Source of the DNA: Aplidium turbinatum
Taxonomy: Eukaryota; Chordata; Ascidiacea; Aplousobranchia; Polyclinidae
DNA: 64,000 nt
Reading direction: 5' to 3'
Assembly (NCBI GenBank): GCA_918807975.1
Contig: OU964921.1
Coordinates: forward strand, 35,924,498-35,988,497
Shown here: piece after piece, positions 21,298 to 33,200 of the stretch
How positions within the stretch are numbered: position 1 is the stretch's first letter
How the letters are laid out: each line of letters starts with the position of its first letter
Translations under genes and position numbers: made by a program
Notes under the pieces: generated by a model
Seen by the model: the letters and a program-made list of their open reading frames with translations, nothing else
What the model was told of the DNA's origin: nothing
Database searches by the model: none

Positions 21298-24200
21298 ATG
21301 ACTGTGTCGGGGTCAATCACCAATTCCCTTTTTCAAACTGGAAGCGGATTTCTTTTTCAAACATTGTTTGCTGACCTACTTACTCTTGGAATCACAACGT
21401 ATTTCATCTCAACAGTGATAGGTCCAAGATTAAAATCATGGAAATCTTTTCGAAATGTTTCCATGGAAATCGGAAATCCAAGCGGACATTGGTTTTTTGG
21501 ACATGCCAAGAAAGTAAGATAGCCTATATCTACTACAGTCTACAACTTGTCATTGCATTTAAACAAATACGTCATCTCCAGAAGACGATAAGCATCTTGT
21601 ACCAGGCGCGAATCTAAGAGTTTTTTTCGGGGGGGGCCAGAAAATTTGAAAATCAATTAAAAAGAAAGAAAAAGCTAAACAGATATGAACAATGATACTA
21701 CGACATATACGATATGCTATAAAATAGACATTAAAACAACCATTTTCATCAATTGTGATGCCGAGGGACTAATATCAGCTGTTTAGAAGCATATCAAACC
21801 ATTTGATGCGGAAACATACAATTTCTACAATTTTTCACAAAATTTCGGGGGGGGCCCGGGCCCCCTGGGCCCCCTCCATAAATCCGCGCCTGTCTTGTAC
21901 ACTTTACTTTTAGTTTCCTTAGGAAAAGCACAGAAACTTTTATTTCGATAAGTTTTCTTCTTTGTTGATAGCAAAATATAATCCGCTGCTAATCGAGATT
22001 AAACTAACATTTTTATTTGGTGTTGCAGTACGGCTACATGCATGAGGGATTAATGAATACGATAGAAAGATGCAAAGAATTTCCCGCCATGTGCACTCAT
22101 TACATGGGATTTTTTGGAACTATTCAAGTGTATCATCCAGATGTGGTTAAAGTACTTTTATCATACTCACGTGAGTAACACAGTCATAACACAAAGCTAC
22201 TATAGAAAAGTATTTTGTTGGTTAAAAGTGTGACTTCAAAGAATATGCCCACTAAGATAATAGTATCTCTCTCTAGGTGGCCGGTTCCTAAGCATGTGAC
22301 TTTTCCACATGAAATTGATAACAAAACCTAGAATTCTAATTTTTATTCCTGTTATTTTAAAACAAAATAAAAAAAACATCGTTTTTAACACCAAAAAAAT
22401 CAGGAAACCTTTAAGCTTAGTCTACAAAGAAATAATTGTATCTATGATTACAGTATTTAGCCTGCCATATTTTAATAATGATTGAGCTCCTTTTAAGTCT
22501 AGTTTTGATTTTCAAAATGCATGTTTTAATGTTGATCCATGACGTATTCTTGCGTAGTGTTTGTTTGTTTGTTTATCTTTATCCTGCATTGCGGGAAAGC
22601 GGACTTGAGCGCTATGCATCGGTGTACGCCTTCCGACATACACCTGACCCACGCTGCAGCCGACAGCAATGTCTGTTTCCGGTTGTCTACTTAACTTATG
22701 ACTTAAATTTGGTACTACCCATTCATGGACTTCTAAATAGTAGTATCTGGACTGGAAACTAAGTGGGCAACATGAGGCCAAACAGTTGGTACAACAGTTG
22801 GCCAACAGTGGGCCAACAGGGTTAGTTACTTGGCTGTTGGCCTACTGTTGGCCAACTGTTGTACCAACTGTTTGGCCTCATGTTGCCCACTGAGTTTCCA
22901 GTCCAGATACTACTATTTAGAAGTCCATGACCCATTACTCGAAATCGATCACTAGGTAGAGGCAATTATCGTAAAGTTTCTTGCCCAGAGAAACAACAGC
23001 AAGTGCGGGTGGCTGGAGTCGAACATGCAGGCTCTCGACTGCGAGACTGCGAGCGACTGCACAAGTCGTTAAACATAACGGCAAATTTAAAGTAAAATTT
23101 TAAGATGCAATATTATGGATTGCACCTTGACTCAGTTAAAAACACTTAAAACTTGTTGATTTTTAAAATGTTACATTAATAACGCCTCGAAACCATCTTG
23201 CTGTGGTAGATAGCCTAAAACCATTAACATGTGGCGTTTCACAAAAAAAAAGTTTTATGCTCTCGTAGGTGGAGCGAGGGTGCCCAATCACGGGGCGTCC
23301 CATTTTACTAAGAAAGATATTATTGCATAAGTTGGTATAAAATTTTGTTTTATATGTGTTAGACATATTAGATTTTCTGTACCAAGTTTTGGAAATTAGA
23401 TTGCATTAAATGACATCATTATAATAAACAAACAAAACATTTTTCTTGCATTTTTTTAATTATTTCAATAAATTACAAAAGGTAACAGGTAGAAGGAGTG
23501 AAAGTTTTTTCCTACGATAGAATCAAAAAGCCTTTTGCCAAGTTAAGTATCAATTTATTTACAATTTTTCCATAAAAAAAACACTTTTGCTATCATGTTT
23601 CGGTAGTTGAAACTATTCACCGATAGCCTATACCAATTTAACCCTTAAACGCCTATGTGGGTCTCTAGTGACCCAAGCTGTCTTTACTTCCCCCATATCT
23701 TTTGGGACATCTAGCTATATTCTGTGTGACTTCCAGTATTCTCAAAGCATTTATTCTTCGTCCATTTCACATTGATAATTTTAAAAATATTCCACTGATA
23801 AAATAGTTACTGCTGTTTTAGAAGAAAAAACTTATAGGGTCTCTAGAGACCCATGTTAGGTAATAGTGCAACTTTTTTTGAAAAACAGTTTATTTTGCCA
23901 GCAGTAACTTTTTAAAGTAACACAAATATTAAGTGAAGATCGTAACACGGATGATTAGTTTGCTCCTTTTCGAAAAATGTGGGAACAGTTTATTGCAAAT
24001 TGCAGAAAATATTATACTGTTAGTGCGTATCTAACCGTAGATGAACAACTGATACCATTTCGAGGTCGCTGTAGGTTTAGACAATACATGCCCAGCAAGC
24101 CGGACAAGTACGGAATGAAGCTCTTTTTGTTGCGCGACTGCCTCATAGGCTACACATTTAATGGGATGCCATATATTGGACGCCAAGGAAATCAGAGGAA

Positions 24201-27200
24201 CGTTGGCTTGTCAGCTGATGTTGTGAAATTCCTTTCTAACCCACTGCAGTTTTCTGGAGTCAATATAACAACTGATAATTGGTTCACCAGTTCCAGCTTG
24301 CTGCTGACTTACTCCAGAAACAAATCCCCTTGCTCGGTACGATGAAAAAAAATAGGCGAGAACTTCCCGTTGAATTTGCAACAAGACGAGAAGGGTTGGA
24401 TCAAGCTTGTTTGGCTTTAGTGACAGGCAAACGTTAGTATCGTATGTGCCAAGGAAAAACAAAGTTGTAGTTTTACTATCAACTATGCATAATAATAACA
24501 AAATTGATGCAGATAAAGGTTTGCCTGACATGATACAAGACTATAATGCTACTAAAGCAGCTGTTGACAAAGTTGATCAACTTTGTCACAACTACAGTGT
24601 GCAGAAAAGGACAAAGCGCTGGCCACTTGTCTACTTCTACAACTGCCTCCATATTGCCGGTATCAATAGCATGGTGGTCTTCCGAGCTAAATTTCCAGGA
24701 AGGGAAAAAGGAGCAAGTCATCGACGCTGAATATTTCTGGAAAAGTTAGGTATGAGTTTGCTTCATCCATGGCTGCAACGTCGAGTGCAAGTAAAACAGC
24801 TTCCAAGAGCTGCTAAATTATCGCTGCAAAAATGTGGATACAAAATTGACATCGATTCTTCTCAATTATCAGCTACACATGAGGGTGGAAAGCATAAAAG
24901 ACGGCGGTGCCACATCTGTCCATCTTCTCTGGATCGTAAAACACCTCATGTGTGCGAGGAGTGTAATGAGCCGTGTTGTATCGATCACCAACAAGTCACG
25001 GTTTTATGCTCCTATTGTGCAGCATGATTCTTGTGCTTAGCGTCATCATGGCTACTACATTAGAGCACCTAGTAAACTGCAATTTATTGCTTTTCTTTCC
25101 GTTTTTGTTGAGTTTTGAAGTTACACATTATTTCAATTTTTTTCTGTTGTTAACAGTTTGCAATGTTGATCTTAAATTCGGTTACTTTTGCACAAAAAAA
25201 AATGTTACATTTGCAATTATTTCAAATTTTGTTAGTTCTTTACAAAGTATTATGCTTTGGAGTGTATAATAGTGAACTTGCAACACTGTGATTTGTTTCA
25301 TAACCATATTTGAGAAAGATGTACAAATTGAAAGATAAAGCAATGCCCTTTAACAGGCCGGGTCATTTGAGACCCAGATAGGTAATAATGGTTGGTGAAA
25401 CACATAGGCGTTTAAGGGTTAAGCTGCACAAAAATATCAACTTCTTTAAATCAAAGAGAAGGATTTCGTTGAATCTGTAACCATTAGAAATATGATATAT
25501 CAATTTGCATACATTTGTTTTGTGGTGACACGGGAATACAATCGTCGAACAAGCTGTGACATAATAACTGAAGTTGGTATATTTGTGACGTCATAATGTA
25601 GACTATACCACTGATTGCACATACAGTGCCTATAGTCTAAAAATGTTTTTCAAAATGGACTGAAAAACGTGCATTTCTCATAAGGTTAATCGAATTGACT
25701 AAAATTTATCATAAAGATCTTCTTGCAATTGGAAATCTGGGGAAGGCTCGTGGGTATCAGCCCCCTCCCCCCAAAATGAAAAAAAAAATTGGATGAAGGG
25801 GCTCTGGGGCGCTTTCGTTACTGGTTCATACCATTGCAGATTAAAAAATTTACAGAATCGTTCAAATATAATACTAGAAAAACACCCCTGGCCAAGGGTT
25901 TATCTTTTCACCACTCCAGGTTGACAATATTTCCTAGACTATAGGCTACACTGCAAGGCGAGCATTGCAGAATGTTTAAGCATTATCACGACCTTTTTAG
26001 ACAATTGTTGAGGGCATTTTTATCCTCGGACTGACAAAGCTTCTTTGAGAGCTTAATCGTTAACAAAGATGCTAACAATGCTGTAGATCAGGGGTCACCA
26101 AACTATGGCCCGCGGGCCGGAACCAGCCCGCGAACTGATTTTATCCGGCCGGCCACGTGCTGCGGAAATAACAGCTGTACTACAACTGTTAAGGAAAAAA
26201 GTTACCAAACTTTTTGTAAAGGACTGACGTTGCTGTTTATCATTAGGCAACCACAAATGGGGACAGCTTAGGCCAAATTTGGAAAGATGTAATGTTTTTT
26301 TAAGAGCACGATGCCCTGTAGTGTATCACAGAAGGGGATAACTTTTCTAGCAACCTTTCGATTTTCATCACAACTTTGCCATTCCACCGCTGACTTTTGT
26401 TGTTTATTGTGCTCAATTCAAGTCAATGGAGATTCTAAATAGTTGATATCTTTTCACAATTTGCATCCGGCCAGCAGCTGTTAATCTCGCAGCAATCCGG
26501 CCCTCAGAGAAAAAAGTTTGGTGACCCCTGCTGTAGATAGATATATAAGCTGCTGTAAAGAGGTTGTTCAATTCCGCTATATTAATACTTCTGGTCTAAC
26601 TTTCTAACTTCAAGTGTAATTAATTGAGTACGAAACCAATAATATAATTTACAAACGTTTTAAAGGTGCATTGTAATCAGTAGTTCTACTTTTCAGATCC
26701 AAAATCATATTTCTACATTCGATTTGCAAAAACGGCTTTACGCGAAGGCTTGATTACGTCACATGGCCCTTTGTGGAAACGTCATCGTCGGCTTTTGACC
26801 CCGATATTTCATTTCGAAATTCTCAAGGCGTAAGTTTTGTTTGCTATATGGTTACTGTGCTTGTGTTTTCAAGCCTTCAGAAACAAGCATCAATACAAAC
26901 GCTATAATCTGCAAAAATTGCAAAAAAATGTCGTGTTTTGTTAGGTACACCAAAATTTTCAACAAAAATTGCAAAGAGTTTTTGGATGTTTGCAAGGACC
27001 TTGCCCAGACTGGAAAACCTTCTGACGTCACTCTGTCACTTTCCAATGTTTCGTTCAATAATATGATGGAATGCGTCATGTCACAAAAGGCTCAACATGA
27101 GTCAGGGTAAGATAAAAGTAGACGAAGCAAAACTGTAAAAGCTTGGATCGCAATTTTACTGTAGTTTTTGAATTTCAGGTATTTTGGTGAAATGTTGGCA

Positions 27201-30200
27201 ATGCAGGCCACGAAATTCGTTTTTGTTGACGGCGGACAACGTGTCCGGTCTGAGCAGCTATCTCGGCGGACACACCAGTTTTAACGTCGATCGTCACGCT
27301 TAATCACTTTATCTTGATAATTCTTTCGCCATTTGAGAACTATAGCTATAGTTTAGAAGGCTTTTTAAAATTTTAGTGAAGTCACTCTGAAAGGCTTTCA
27401 TCAGACCAACGACGTGCGCTTGAAAAGTCAAAGCGCCATGCAGATGCTACGCCGCATAACTGATTAATCCACCGATCGAGATCGTGTGGCTTCTTACGTC
27501 ACAATGCTCTGGGCACGAGTTGGAAAACTTCTACACTAACGCTACTATTTTCTGATGTGCAAAGTTTCACTAGGCTCTTTCTAGGTTCATTTTTGCGTGT
27601 CAAGTGAGCGAAAGTGAATTTTTCCTTGACCTTTTCTTACTGTATTACTAAAACAAATTTTTTTGCATCTTGCTGTAACAGCCTACTCGCATAATCTAAT
27701 TTTGTAACCAACCTTGCCTTATCGATATTACTCGGAGATCAAAGCCAGACGTTGTGACGGAAGACTTGAACTAAGTTGCGCGTGATTAGTGTAGAAGTAC
27801 GGTACTCCCATCGATTTTTGGCGAAGAATTCACTTTTGTTACGCTGATTCAATGTCATCAATCGTTGAAACAACGTAAAAATCGAAAGTTTTCCTGCTTG
27901 AATGGAAGCTAAAAGAGATACAGTATTTTCATTTTCTAGATGCGCGCTAGAATGCGCGGGAAATTGTATTCTCGCAACAGTTGTTCGTGCTATGCAATGA
28001 CGATTTGTATCGCTAGTTCCTGTGTTAGTTCTCGGCCGACAAATGTGACCGATCTAGATGGTACTTCCCTCGGACATCACATGCTGTAACGGCGGACACG
28101 TCCGCCGTGAATTTCGAGGCCTGCAGTGCTAGTTTGATTTAGTTGATTTTATGACGGCATCACCAAACGGTTTAGAATCTACCAAGACAAAGACGTTATT
28201 GCTTGAAAGAGTGTGCAGTTGGCTAAAAAGGCAATGTGTTTGGTACAGAAAGTTCTAATATTATTGTTCAGTTGTTCACTCCCGTCAGATTACTGCTAAG
28301 ACATTTTAATGGCACTGGTTTTAGTTTTTCTCTCTGTCTCAACAACGCGATAAAAACTGAGCTTACAATGTTATTGTAAAGATGTTAAATAGCAACTTGC
28401 CTAATCCAGATCTCAAACTCTGGCTTGCATTCCCAAAGGGGGTTGCTGGTGAATATGGGTCTTTGTGAGATTTCATAAGTAAGAACATAATGCTCCAATT
28501 TACAAATGGCTGAGGCTTGTATAAATACTGTATTACATACTCGGTGGCTTAATGGCTAGAGTGTTAGCTTTTTTGTTTAACTCGATAGGCACGAGTTCGA
28601 TACCCTGCCTAGTCATACCAAAGACTTTGAAAAAATACTTTGAATTTGGTGCATTCTGAGAGCATGTTTAAAACAATTTGAGTATGTACCTGTGCAGCAA
28701 GGACTCCTTATTAAAGCCGCGACTGACTTCACGGATACCGGCACCTTCTTGTGAATCGAATTGAATTTTTTCCATTGGAAATGACAAAAATTACTGCATT
28801 TTCTGAGTAAATTGCGGGCCCCCAATTTGTGGGCCCTGTGCGATCGCACGGTTTGCACAACCCAAAGACCGGCACTGTCTCTACTCTACAGCTGTAGCCT
28901 AACTGATGTATTCAATTTGTAAATAGTAAATGCCTAAGCTTAAATACCTAATGCATTGCCTAAGTAATGACATGAGAAGAGGATATTACATTTTATAAAT
29001 AATGTTAATGATTAACACTAACAGTCAAGCACTAACTGCACTACCTTACAAATCAAACATAAACTTCAATAGATTGACAAGCCTAAAATAAAATGCTTGC
29101 AATACTGCCTTGCTTCCATTGTTACTTTTTGTTTTAAAAAATTACTTGTTTATTCCGAAGCTAATTGTGGTCAAACATTGAAGCAATCTTTCAAAATACA
29201 TTGCTGAGTTTCCATTATCGAAGAATAACCTGTTTTTCTGCTGGTATTGTTTGCAAATTTGCAACATTTACACATACAGTATATTCTTTACTTTCAGAAA
29301 AAATGTTCCGTATATCGAAGGAGTGCAAACATTTTCCACTGAACTACTCTATAGATTTTCTCGCCCTTTGTTGTGGATAGACTTCATCTACAATAGAAGT
29401 GAAAGTGGACGCAAATTCAACAAAGCCGTTGAAACTGTTCACAGTGAAGGAGCAAAAGTAAACCACACTTTTACTTTTTAAATTAAAGCAACGTTTTTAA
29501 ACTATTAAAATGTAACAAGTCTTTTTTGTAATACACATAAAGATTTTGCAATCAAAGAAGTATTTATGTCAGCCCCATCAAATTCTTTAAAACTTGTTCA
29601 GTCACCGATGTGTTATTATGTTATGTCTCTTCCAAATTTAAATGCAAAGAGTTTTCCTTATCTTGAAAGTGGTAACTTTGCATTTGTATATATTTGCTTT
29701 CTTTAATTTGGGTGCAAAACAGCTTTTTAACGTTTCGTAATCAGTGGTTTTTCACTAGCTGGTGATTGGACCTAATAGCTTCCAGTGGCGTTATGTGACC
29801 ATTTTTTGGGTTACCACTTTCTTCCCAAAGTTTAGTCTACGGGGACTTATATTTAAAAAAGACTTGGGTGCAGTTTAACCGAGTTAGATCCACTGTTTTA
29901 TCATTTTTTTTTTAAAATACAAGTAGATTATGCTTAATATTTACTGCTTACTGCTTAAAGTCACTGCTAGCTTCACCCATAGACTCCTTAAGACTTAAGG
30001 AGTCTATGGCTTCACCAGAACTTCATCAGCTTACTAAAAGAAACGTGCTCCAACGTTTTCATTTGAACATTGAAGATCTTGAAAACGTTTTGAAAACATT
30101 GAAACGTTGCTCCAACGTCTAAATTGAGTTGCCATAACTTTGTTTTCAGATGATAAAGGAAAGGCGACAGTTGCTGGAAGCAGCAACCACTTACGAAAAC

Positions 30201-33200
30201 CAAGCTGAAGACAGCAGCGTTGCAAACGAAGAAACAGGCCAATCATCTGCGTTTCGGAAAAGAAAAGGAAAGCATCTCGATTTTTTGGATATTTTAATTC
30301 AAGCAAGGGTAAAAGCTGATAAACTGATATCATATATATTATCAAATAAAAATATGTTTTTACATAGAATAAACTATTTAGAGTCCAATGAACTGAAAAA
30401 CAGCAATCAAAAGAACTTCAAGTAGTTTCATGCTCGTTTGAAACTTCACACTTATCAACATGATTCTTACCTGTTAGCATCTAACTTAGCTTATTTGCAA
30501 ACTAAATGCATCATGTGATTGATATCAAGTTTTATTTTTATTTAGGATGAAGACGGAGAGGGTATGTCTGACGATGCAATCAACGACGAAGTGGTAACTT
30601 TTTTTTCAGCCGGACAAGAAACTGTGGCTACAGGTTATATTTCATTGATTGTATAGATTCATATAGTTTATGTAGATTGCATGAAGCTGATGGAAAAAAG
30701 GAATACCGAAGAACTTATGAACTTGCTTGGGTTGAATGAGAATGTTGATCATTTGGCAAAAGCGAATGAAGTGAGGTGGTATGGGCATGTTTTGAGAAGG
30801 GATGAAGATGATGTGTTGAGAAGAGCGCTGGAGTTGCAAGCGGAAGGTCGTAGAAAACAAGGAAGACCTAAGAAAACGTGGAAAAGGCAAGTTAAGGAGG
30901 AAAGCAGCAAGGTGGGCTTGACAAGAGAGGACGCGTTAAACAAATCGATGTGGAGGCAGGGTGTGAAGGCAGTTACGGCACTTGGAGATGAATCTTGCCA
31001 CCCTCGGTAATGGGAACATCACCGGATTAAAACTGGACTACTACTACTGATTGTGATATCTTTGTCCTCGGTTTGAGAACGCTTCTTTGAGAGCTTCATT
31101 CTGGCAATTTCGCGTACATGTAAAGGCTTTGAACCACAGATTCTGGCCTGGTCACCGAGATTGACAGAGTGAAGTTTCCATTGTTGAAGTGTTGTTGCCT
31201 GTTAATTATTCCATCCACTGGGTAGAATAATGAATGGAGAGCAGTCGTTGAATGCTTTATTTAAGCGCACACTCCGAGAGCCGAACCAGCGCCGCTTGAT
31301 CTAGAGTCGGGCGCGTAACCACTGAGTTATCTTGCAATTTCTTACCAAAACCACTAAAAAAAATGAAAAAAATGCTATACTAATACTATACCGAATTTAT
31401 TTTTTATTTTATTTATTTATATATTTCAGCCCTTACTTGGATTTTATATTATCTCTCAACCCACCAAGAATATCAAGATAAATGCCGACAAGAAGTTGAA
31501 AATGTTTTGGGCGACAAAGAAGAATTCGACCAGTAAGACATCCAATTTTTGCATGCTGACCTTTTTGTAATAGTTTTCGAATAGAGACAGATATATGAAC
31601 ATATAACGTTTTCCAAGTTTGTATACATAGACAGAATAAAGCTTAAGCCGTAGGCTGTTCCAATTTAGTGTTATCAATAATTTGAACTATGTACTTCAGA
31701 CACCTTAATGTAAACAAATCTAAAAATAATGAAGCTTTGGTAGATATTTTACTTGTTATACCACAAACATATAAAACTGATTAGCGGCAATGGATAATTT
31801 TTTATTTTTTATTTTTGGTCACGCGAAACAATATACGGACATAACATCAATAAACAAGCAAAAAACTTTCAAACGTTTTCCTTACATCGTTGCTTTTTCA
31901 TCTAGACAGCAAAATTCGTCATTTTTACATTGTCTGCAGAGGTTGCATCAATCTGTTTTCATCGTTTTCTGTCTTCATCATTGTGTCCAGACTTTGAAAT
32001 GTTGCACATCGTCTTTCCAGATCAGATATTTCAAAGCTCACTTACGTCACGCAGTGCATTAAAGAGAGCATGAGAATGCGTCCTCCTGTCTTCCAAGTCG
32101 GAAGAACTCTTTCAAAGGATGTTGCCCTCTCTTTTCCGACAAGAGATGGCAAGAAGAAGGTTTTAATGCCGAAAGGAACACCAGCTGCTGTCAGTATCAT
32201 TGCATTGCACCACAACCCACACATATGGAATGATCCAGAAGCAAGTTACTTCCTTTATTTCGATAAAGTTTAAACAATAAATTCGAACTGGTTTTCTGCC
32301 AGGCTTGTGACGTCAACAAACCATAGATCGTGTTCTAAATACATTGGTGATTGATGTGATTTTTCTTTAAAACTGGTAACTGATCGCCCCTATCTGCTGA
32401 TGATGAAACAGAATTGCCTCCATGACTTTTAATTATTGTTTTTAACGTTTATTTTAATACATTTACCATGACTTACGCATGCTAAACACCCACAATGACA
32501 TATTGTACACAATAAATAAAATCAACAATGTTGAAACAGACTTTATAAATGGCCATTGATTCTTTTCTGTTGTGAAAAATCTGGGTACTTCTTTTGGAAA
32601 GAAGTCTTTTTAAGTTTCTTGGTAAACAGTTTAAAAGAGATAGATAAAGAGAATGTTACCTCTTTGATCACATCATGTCAAAATTTAAATAATTCAGAAA
32701 TAAAATTTCGCTAAAATACCTTAAAATAGTTTTTCCAATCTTTTATCCCAGTAACAAAAAACAAAAACTGCTATACAAATAAAATAAATTAGAAATTCAC
32801 CAAGTTGTTGTTTCAGATATTTGATCCAGAGAGATTTAATTCCGATAACATAGACAAGATTCCAGCCTTTGCTTATATTCCATTCTCAGGTGGACCCAGG
32901 TAATATAAACTAACGGTCGAATTAATATGAAATACGCGTACACTACAGTATAATGATTAATGGTTTTACGTCAAATGTTGTTGCTTTGATGATTGAAAGC
33001 AACTCGTACCAAATAAACCACCAAACTTTCAGTAAAGCATCCGATAGGTTATAAATGTCATGCTAACGATGCTCCCGGTTCTCTAAGCTTTAACTATTAC
33101 TAAACAAATGCAGTAAAACACATCTGCAGGAAAACATTGCCACGTAAACGGGGAATTTTCACAAAGATTCAACATAAAAAACTACATTTTTAGATCCAAA

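Noticed and set aside
28540-28622. A tRNA gene
   Set aside because: Boxes A and B are recognisable, but the acceptor stem does not pair and the spacing is wrong; better read as a SINE head.
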